Shown in pieces: positions 59,037 through 64,000 of a DNA stretch of 64,000 bases. How positions within the stretch are numbered: position 1 is the first letter of the stretch; every line of letters starts with the position of its first letter. The position numbers and the translations under genes are program-made. The DNA lies in contig NZ_DS981496.1 of NCBI RefSeq assembly GCF_000154845.1, positions 1 to 64,000 of the forward strand, in the 5' to 3' direction. The DNA is from Phocaeicola coprocola DSM 17136. GTDB lineage: Bacteria; Bacteroidota; Bacteroidia; Bacteroidales; Bacteroidaceae. Below the pieces are notes generated by a model that had not been told where the DNA came from, did no database searches, and worked only from the letters and a program-made list of their open reading frames with translations.

Positions 59037-59102
59037 AAGATATACTTGGAGGGTATAAAAATATCAAAATGTTGAGTGTGGAGAGAAAAAACGAGAGAAA
59101 TA

Positions 59103-59134
59103 TTTGGAAGATTAGAAAGATGTTCATATCTTTG
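59103..59134 (+). promoter_or_regulatory. Promoter of tRNA-Leu (CAA)
   Basis: TTTG at 59103-59106 and TATCTTTG at 59127-59134, spaced by 20 bp, match the Bacteroides -33/-7 consensus. Confidence 0.75.
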
Positions 59135-59172
59135 CACCGCAATTAAGGAAAAACATATTCCTGATAGTAGTT

Positions 59173-59256
59173 GCCCAGATGGCGGAATCGGTAGACGCGC
59201 TGGTCTCAAACACCAGTGGAGTAACATCCATCCCGGTTCGACCCCGGGTCTGGGTA
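59173..59256 (+). tRNA. tRNA-Leu (CAA)
   Basis: An 84-nt class II tRNA. Acceptor GCCCAGA pairs with TCTGGGT. The anticodon loop CTCAAAC between CTGGT and ACCAG gives CAA, followed by a long variable arm and GTTCGACCC T-loop. Confidence 0.95.
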
Positions 59257-59263
59257 CAGAAAG

Positions 59264-59302
59264 AAAGGCTAAGTAATTGATAATTCATTACTTAGCTTTT
59301 TC
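59264..59302 (+). terminator. Terminator after tRNA-Leu (CAA)
   Basis: GCTAAGTAAT pairs with ATTACTTAGC, followed by TTTTTC. Confidence 0.8.
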
Positions 59303-59312
59303 GTATGCTCGG

Positions 59313-59359
59313 CATGAGTATTAGCTAACGGGTGCAAGTCCCCAATGAGCCCTAATAGC
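59313..59359 (+). other. Possible group II intron domain I remnant
   Basis: CTAACGGGTGCAAGTCCCC followed by TGAGCCCTAATAGC resembles the GGGTGnAAGTCCC segment of bacterial group II introns. It is cut off by the IS at 59360 and no reverse transcriptase is nearby. From memory of the motif only. Confidence 0.25.
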
Positions 59360-59422
59360 GGGTCAGTAGAAATTTAGTGGGGATTATTTTTTATACTCGT
59401 AAAGTATTGCTTACTTCGCATT

Positions 59423-59809
59423 ATGAAAAACGATTATTTGAATATGCTAGCCAGCCTCGTGTTGCCGGCTCAGATATTAGATTACTTTCTTATCTCTGGA
59501 GTTGAACAAACCTCTCAAGAGATTCATATTAGTCTGGATGAAAAGATGAATTCCAAGTTAAGCAATGACGAACATTTTGAATCCAAAGGTTTTATGGAAG
59601 CTGTTAATGTGACAGACTTTCCCATACGGGACCATAAGGTAATCCTCAAGATCAGACGTCGTCGTTGGACGGACTTGCGCACAGGTAAAAGTTTCAGTAT
59701 TCCCATCGACCTCGATGTTGTAGCCAAGGGAACCAGATACTCCAAAGAATTTGGGGCTTTTTTAAAAGAAACGTATGGAGACATCCCCAGTGACCTGCCG
59801 TACGCTTGA
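59423..59809 (+). CDS. ISAon1-type transposase N-terminal region protein (copy 2)
   Basis: The product has 128 residues, intact and the same as the other two copies except for Ser instead of Pro in MNSKLSN. It has the basic KIRRRRWTDLRTGKS stretch for presumed end binding. Because the downstream catalytic ORF of this copy is frameshifted, the product could only help transposition together with another copy's transposase. Confidence 0.88.
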   Translation: MKNDYLNMLASLVLPAQILDYFLISGVEQTSQEIHISLDEKMNSKLSNDEHFESKGFMEAVNVTDFPIRDHKVILKIRRRRWTDLRTGKSFSIPIDLDVVAKGTRYSKEFGAFLKETYGDIPSDLPYA

Positions 59810-60766
59810 GGAATTCTATCATATAGATGGTCATACATTTGAAAACAGTACAAGGAGGTTCTCAGCGGATATCGTAATTGGGAACAGTTATCCCATGCCG
59901 GTGAATGGATGCTGTTTCCGGAAAATATGGGACCGTATCTGGCGATTGACGAGACCTCACTCTCTAACGGTGAACTTTACACCTTTGTAACCAACCGTGA
60001 TGCCTGTACGAGAGAGTGCTCCCTGGTAGCTGTCGTGGCAGGAACTAAATCAGAGGATGTAATAGCTGTGCTGCAACGAATTGACGAGGAAAGCCGTTAT
60101 GCCGTTAAAGAAGTGACACTTGACCTTTCAGACTCCATGCGCAAGATTGTACGGACTGCATTTCCTGAAGCCAGCCGTGTGATAGACCGTTTTCACATTC
60201 AGAGATTAGCTTGTGATGCCGTGCAAGAATTACGCATCAAACACCGTTGGGATGCCATACAGCAGGCCAATGAGGAAATGGAAGAAGCTAAGCGGAAGAA
60301 CGAAGATTATGTCCCATACCGATATTCCAATGGCGATACCCGTAGGGAATTACTTATACGCTCCCGGTATCTGCTTTTCAAGTCAGCTGATAAATGGACA
60401 GAAAAACAGAAGCAAAGGGCAGCAATCCTATTTGAGGAATACCCTGACATCAAAAAGGCATACGGTTTGTGCCATTCCCTGCGGATGATTTTCTCTAAGA
60501 ACACCATAAAGGACGCTGCACGTCTGGCTATGGCACGATGGTATAATAAAGTAGAAGAAGCAGGGATGCATTCTTTTAATGTCATTGCTGCTACTTTCTA
60601 TGAGCACTATGATGAAATACTGAATTTCTACAACCATCGTTCTTCAAATGCGATGGCAGAATCGTTCAATGCAAAAATTAAACTGTTCAGAGCAAATCTA
60701 AGAGGCGTAGCTGATAAGAAGTTCTTTTTATTCCGCATTGCGAAGCTATATGCGTATCCCCACTAA
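59775..60766 (+). pseudogene. ISAon1-type transposase, frameshifted (copy 2)
   Basis: The first 23 codons match the intact transposase, then the frame changes at the four-A run 59842-59845 (five A in the other copies) and stops at 59990. The rest, from an internal ATG at 59909, restores the catalytic part (285 residues including all three acids). A protein starting there would lack about the first 45 residues. It is probably inactive. Confidence 0.9.
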
Positions 60767-60806
60767 ATTTCTACTGACCCAGAATATCAGCAAATTACAA
60801 AGAAGA

Positions 60807-60846
60807 TAAAACAAAAGCGACAAGCAATTTTCACTGCTTGTCGCCT
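60807..60846 (-). terminator. Terminator of tRNA-Pro
   Basis: GCGACAAGCA pairs with TGCTTGTCGC. On the minus strand a T-rich run follows. Confidence 0.8.
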
Positions 60847-60850
60847 TATG

Positions 60851-60923
60851 TCGGAATGAGGCGACTCGAACGCCCGACCCCTACGTCCCGAACGTAGTGC
60901 GCTACCAACTGCGCTACATTCCG
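60851..60923 (-). tRNA. tRNA-Pro (CGG)
   Basis: 73 nt on the minus strand. Acceptor CGGAATG pairs with CATTCCG. The anticodon loop TTCGGGA gives CGG, and the T-loop is GTTCGAGTC. Confidence 0.95.
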
Positions 60924-61037
60924 AATGCAATTTTTCTTATTTGCGGTTGCAAAGATATGTATATTTTAGGAACCAGCCAAATAAATAAGTGAAAAAATGG
61001 ATAAAAATATTTTGATTCATTTTATAATGGAAAAATA

Positions 61038-61068
61038 TTTGTAAACTTCAAAACTTTGCTTACCTTTG
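61038..61068 (+). promoter_or_regulatory. Promoter of tRNA-Phe
   Basis: TTTG at 61038-61041 and TACCTTTG at 61061-61068, spaced by 19 bp, the full Bacteroides consensus. Confidence 0.8.
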
Positions 61069-61089
61069 CAACCGCAAACGAGAAAGATT

Positions 61090-61162
61090 GGTGCCATAGC
61101 TCAGTTGGTAGAGCAAAGGACTGAAAATCCTTGTGTCCCCGGTTCGATTCCTGGTGGCACCA
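61090..61162 (+). tRNA. tRNA-Phe (GAA)
   Basis: 73 nt. Acceptor GGTGCCA pairs with TGGCACC. The anticodon loop ACTGAAAAT gives GAA, and the T-loop is GTTCGATTC. Confidence 0.95.
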
Positions 61163-61167
61163 CCTGC

Positions 61168-61217
61168 AAAACTCCGAAATGCTTCATTATCAAGCGTTTC
61201 GGAGTTTTTCGTTTTAG
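61168..61217 (+). terminator. Terminator after tRNA-Phe
   Basis: AAAACTCCGAAA pairs with TTTCGGAGTTTT, followed by T-rich sequence. Confidence 0.85.
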
Positions 61218-61313
61218 CAGATAGCGCTGAGTTACCTATAAGGTAATCATCTGAAACTGTTTAAATCGCCTTGATTAAATACCATTAAAGACTTCCTTTT
61301 AATCTTCAAACCG

Positions 61314-61321
61314 ATTAAAGC
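61314..61321. repeat. Target site duplication of IS copy 3, left
   Basis: ATTAAAGC before the IS is repeated exactly at 62744-62751 after it. Confidence 0.9.
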
Positions 61322-61384
61322 GGGTCAGTAGAAATTTCGTGGGGATTATTTTTTATACTCGTAAAGTATTGCTTACTTCGCATT

Positions 61385-61771
61385 ATGAAAAACGATTATT
61401 TGAACATGCTAGCCAGCCTCGTGTTGCCGGCTCAGATATTAGATTACTTTCTTATCTCTGGAGTTGAACAAACCTCTCAAGAGATTCATATTAGTCTGGA
61501 TGAAAAGATGAATCCCAAGTTAAGCAATGACGAACATTTTGAATCCAAAGGTTTTATGGAAGCTGTTAATGTGACAGACTTTCCCATACGGGACCATAAG
61601 GTAATCCTCAAGATCAGACGTCGTCGTTGGACGGACTTGCGCACAGGTAAAAGTTTCAGTATTCCCATCGACCTCGATGTTGTAGCCAAGGGAACCAGAT
61701 ACTCCAAAGAATTTGGGGCTTTTTTAAAAGAAACGTATGGAGACATCCCCAGTGACCTGCCGTACGCTTGA
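61385..61771 (+). CDS. ISAon1-type transposase N-terminal region protein (copy 3)
   Basis: The product has 128 residues, identical to copy 1. It ends 35 bp inside the catalytic ORF in another frame. Its likely role is recognition of the terminal repeats through the basic KIRRRRWTDLRTGKS segment. Confidence 0.88.
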   Translation: MKNDYLNMLASLVLPAQILDYFLISGVEQTSQEIHISLDEKMNPKLSNDEHFESKGFMEAVNVTDFPIRDHKVILKIRRRRWTDLRTGKSFSIPIDLDVVAKGTRYSKEFGAFLKETYGDIPSDLPYA

Positions 61772-62729
61772 GGAATTCTATCATATAGATGGTCATACAT
61801 TTGAAAAACAGTACAAGGAGGTCCTCAGCGGATATCGTAATTGGGAACAGTTATCCCATGCCGGTGAATGGATGCTGTTTCCGGAAAATATGGGACCGTA
61901 TCTGGCGATTGACGAGACCTCACTCTCCAACGGTGAACTTTACACCTTTGTAACCAACCGTGATGCCTGTACGAGAGAGTGCTCCCTGGTAGCTGTCGTG
62001 GCAGGAACTAAATCAGAGGATGTAATAGCTGTGCTGCAACGAATTGACGAGGAAAGCCGTTATGCCGTTAAAGAAGTGACACTTGACCTTTCAGACTCCA
62101 TGCGCAAGATTGTACGGACTGCATTTCCTGAAGCCAGCCGTGTGATAGACCGTTTTCACATTCAGAGATTAGCTTGTGATGCTGTGCAGGAATTACGCAT
62201 CAAACACCGTTGGGATGCCATACAGCAGGCCAATGAGGAAATGGAAGAAGCTAAGCGGAAGAACGAAGATTATGTCCCATACCGATATTCCAATGGCGAT
62301 ACCCGTAGGGAATTACTTATACGCTCCCGGTATCTGCTTTTCAAGTCAGCTGATAAATGGACGGAAAAACAGAAGCAAAGGGCAGCAATCCTATTTGAGG
62401 AATACCCTGACATCAAAAAGGCATACGGTTTGTGCCATTCCCTGCGGATGATTTTCTCTAAGAACACCATAAAGGACGCTGCACGTCTGGCTATGGCACG
62501 ATGGTATAATAAAGTAGAAGAAGCAGGGATGCATTCTTTTAATGTCATTGCTGCTACTTTCTATGAGCACTATGATGAAATACTGAATTTCTACAACCAT
62601 CGTTCTTCAAATGCGATGGCAGAATCGTTCAATGCAAAAATTAAACTGTTCAGAGCAAATCTAAGAGGAGTAGCTGATAAGAAGTTCTTTTTATTCCGCA
62701 TTGCGAAGCTATATGCGTATCCCCACTAA
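61737..62729 (+). CDS. ISAon1-type transposase, catalytic part (copy 3)
   Basis: The product has 330 residues, identical in protein to copy 1. The DDE acids are Asp59 (LAIDETSL), an Asp in VTLDLSDSM and the Glu of NAMAESFNAK. The upstream frame is closed by TAA at 61725-61727, so the protein either starts at its own ATG (coupled to the end of the N-terminal ORF) or is joined by a +1 shift within 61728-61771. Confidence 0.93.
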   Translation: METSPVTCRTLEEFYHIDGHTFEKQYKEVLSGYRNWEQLSHAGEWMLFPENMGPYLAIDETSLSNGELYTFVTNRDACTRECSLVAVVAGTKSEDVIAVLQRIDEESRYAVKEVTLDLSDSMRKIVRTAFPEASRVIDRFHIQRLACDAVQELRIKHRWDAIQQANEEMEEAKRKNEDYVPYRYSNGDTRRELLIRSRYLLFKSADKWTEKQKQRAAILFEEYPDIKKAYGLCHSLRMIFSKNTIKDAARLAMARWYNKVEEAGMHSFNVIAATFYEHYDEILNFYNHRSSNAMAESFNAKIKLFRANLRGVADKKFFLFRIAKLYAYPH

Positions 62730-62743
62730 ATTTCTACTGACCC

Positions 62744-62751
62744 ATTAAAGC
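62744..62751. repeat. Target site duplication of IS copy 3, right
   Basis: ATTAAAGC, identical to 61314-61321. Confidence 0.9.
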
Positions 62752-63582
62752 GCCAATAAAAAAAGGCCAGCACTCACACCCTTCTTATTCGTAGTACATT
62801 CTTTTCCCTCTCGTTCCGAAAGCATCATAGAAGCACAATCCCGTAAATTAGGCACACTACCTTGAACGTGCATCATAAACAAAGAAAACACAATAACCCC
62901 AATGACACGATGACACTTTGACCTTATTGAACTTTTTGACCTTTTACCCTTTTTCCACATTATAAACCATCACACCTATAACCGAAGAACCGAGAGCTAC
63001 ATACAACCTTATATTTATAACCGTCAGCCCATAGAACACCGAACCCATATACAAGGCTATCTAGATGAGCAAAGATACCAACAACAAGAGCAACAAGTAT
63101 CTTGGTCGTCAGATTGATTGTTTTCAGTTGCTTCAATTCATTTATCCCTCAAACAGTGCTATCTAAGGTTATTGAACGCTAATACTTAAGTTATTTATTC
63201 TGTGTTTCTTATGCATTAAATACCCATACAGCTCAAACACAATCAAACATTAGTTAATTAATTCACATTACTTTATACATTTTTCATCAGGTAAACAGGT
63301 AAAATACATCACAACAAACCACTACTTTTGTATTCTGTGCCTATGTAACAAAACCACTTCCAAGAACAATATCTATACCTACGGCAAGACTGATGGCAAG
63401 AAGTTCAAGCTGGCCGAAGTGAATCTATGCCTCTGTTTTGAAACGCATCCGGTATGCCGGTAGTGAGACGGACATTTTTTTGCTGATTACAAGCAAAATA
63501 TTCCACTCTACAGCAGGTAATTAAGGATTATTATCCTATCTTTGGATAAGATAGAATGCCGTTCTGCGATTACAACATAAAT
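62752..63582. other. Gene-poor region before the last gene
   Basis: About 830 bases without a convincing gene. A 71-codon minus-strand frame at 62745-62960 has no family-like features and runs to the IS edge. 63340-63480 contains short frames (GKTDGKKFKLAEVNL; IRYAGSETDIF) that look like decayed coding sequence. A TATCTTTG -7 box lies at 63537-63544. Confidence 0.5.
63537..63544 (+). promoter_or_regulatory. -7 box of the DUF2750-like gene
   Basis: TATCTTTG, 38 bp before the ATG at 63583. Confidence 0.5.
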
Positions 63583-64000
63583 ATGACAACAATGGGAAAA
63601 GAAGCAAGTCTAAATGAACTTAGGATTTCTAATGAGGAATATGAGGCTCTAACGAAGTGCCAGCCTGAAGTAAGATATCAGTATACGCTCAAAAGAATTG
63701 CTGATACTGAAACAATGTGGTCAATAGTTGGAGATAAAAACTCCTTTGCGATTCAGTCTTTTGGAAAAGAACGACTACTTCCGATATGGTCTTCCAAAGA
63801 ATATGCTCAAGCATTTTGTATGAAAGAGAATGCAGATTGCGAAAGTATTGCTATAACTCTTGATTCTTTTGAAGAATCTGTAATAGATTATATTTGTAAG
63901 GAAGAACTTCTTCTTAATGTTTTTCCGACAATACAAGAGCCTGTTGGCAAAATCGTAGGATTGAATACATTTGCAGAAGATTTAAGTGAAATTTTAGAAG
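63583..64000 (+). CDS. DUF2750-like protein (runs off window edge)
   Basis: The frame is open from ATG 63583 (or 63592) to the end of the window, at least 139 codons. The product has RYQYTLKRIADTETMWSIVG, then GKERLLPIWSSKEYAQAFC and a later Asp/Glu-rich helix. This pattern of a short helical start, a Trp-containing strand and the PxWxxKEYA segment resembles DUF2750 proteins, some of which are immunity-like neighbours of toxins. Function is unknown and the C-terminus is not visible. The family name is from memory. Confidence 0.6.
   Translation, partial: MTTMGKEASLNELRISNEEYEALTKCQPEVRYQYTLKRIADTETMWSIVGDKNSFAIQSFGKERLLPIWSSKEYAQAFCMKENADCESIAITLDSFEESVIDYICKEELLLNVFPTIQEPVGKIVGLNTFAEDLSEILE

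Larger units (their letters stand above)
59360..60780 (+). mobile_element. ISAon1-type insertion sequence, copy 2 (frameshifted)
   Basis: 1421 bp, one base shorter than the other copies because of an A lost near 59845. Its left terminal repeat has A where copies 1 and 3 have C (base 17), making its two ends a perfect 25-bp inverted pair. The flanking 8 bp (59352-59359 and 60781-60788) do not match, so no target duplication is visible. Confidence 0.92.
61322..62743 (+). mobile_element. ISAon1-type insertion sequence, copy 3 (intact)
   Basis: 1422 bp with 25-bp imperfect inverted ends and an exact 8-bp target duplication (ATTAAAGC). Both ORFs are open. It is the clean reference copy and shows that the element makes 8-bp duplications, as ISL3-like elements do. 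Confidence 0.95.

Noticed and set aside
61723-61729. TTTAAAA slippery heptamer in the IS overlap, suggesting -1 frameshifting
   Set aside because: ORF2 is in the +1 frame relative to ORF1, so a -1 slip would not join them.
62745-62960. A 71-codon minus-strand frame beginning MWKKGKRSKSS
   Set aside because: No domain, signal or promoter is evident, and it stops at the IS boundary.

Overview
The window reads as a chromosomal segment of a gut-type member of the Bacteroidales, most likely Bacteroides or Phocaeicola. Five things point there: a complete starch-utilisation (Sus-type) locus with SusC/SusD proteins; promoters carrying the Bacteroides -7 box TAnnTTTG, some with a TTTG -33 box about 19 bp upstream; the long two-part IspG; an anaerobic sulfatase-maturase-like radical SAM enzyme; and abundant lipoproteins with Bacteroidetes-style lipoboxes. 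The species cannot be fixed from sequence reading alone.

Layout. 1-876 is the N-terminal part of a transposase running off the left edge. 1.4-17.1 kb is housekeeping: a U32 peptidase-family protein, a radical SAM maturase, murI, an envelope operon (DUF6242-like lipoprotein, uppS, bamA, two Skp/OmpH chaperones), ribD, then prmC-recX-comF, pyrE, an SRPBCC-like protein and argH. 17.1-19.2 kb is a tRNA zone (Gly, Leu, three identical Asn) with an ISAon1-type insertion sequence. 19.3-31.2 kb holds a PfkB kinase, an S41 protease, ispG-purE-gcvH, a PAP2-like membrane protein, rpoN, a TGS-uridine-kinase fusion and a Na/Pi cotransporter. 31.4-33.4 kb is a wrecked multidrug ABC/TolC operon: one intact permease remains, while a second permease fragment is fused to the first half of a tolC gene by an internal deletion. 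33.6-40.4 kb holds an AraC regulator, two FKBP isomerases, a sirtuin, a rubredoxin, an iron alcohol dehydrogenase, a frameshifted AraC gene and a small outer-membrane barrel.

40.5-54.5 kb is the starch locus: a SusR-like regulator divergent from susA, then susB, susC, susD, a short SusE-like lipoprotein and a surface GH13 lipoprotein. The SusE-like protein, SusD/SusC and the GH13 enzyme would bind, cut and import starch fragments at the cell surface. SusA and SusB would finish hydrolysis to glucose in the periplasm, and SusR would sense maltooligosaccharides. The order and the short SusE recall the Osu locus of B. fragilis more than the susA-G operon of B. thetaiotaomicron.

54.6-59.0 kb contains two paralogous divergent pairs, each an AraC regulator facing a Bcr/CflA-type MFS exporter. 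A conserved 32-bp block sits at the same place between the two promoters of each pair. 59.1-62.7 kb is a second tRNA/IS zone (Leu, Pro, Phe; two more ISAon1-type copies, one frameshifted and one with a clean 8-bp target duplication). 62.7-63.6 kb is gene-poor, and a DUF2750-like gene runs off the right edge.

I did not find a clearly new multi-gene system. The signals that standard annotation does not explain are the shared divergent-promoter block of the duplicated araC-MFS pairs, a bipartite TTTTTGTACGAA/TTTGTACAAAAAA element present twice, a strong terminator-like hairpin inside the starch operon, the tolC-permease deletion fusion, and inverted IS copies bracketing about 42 kb.
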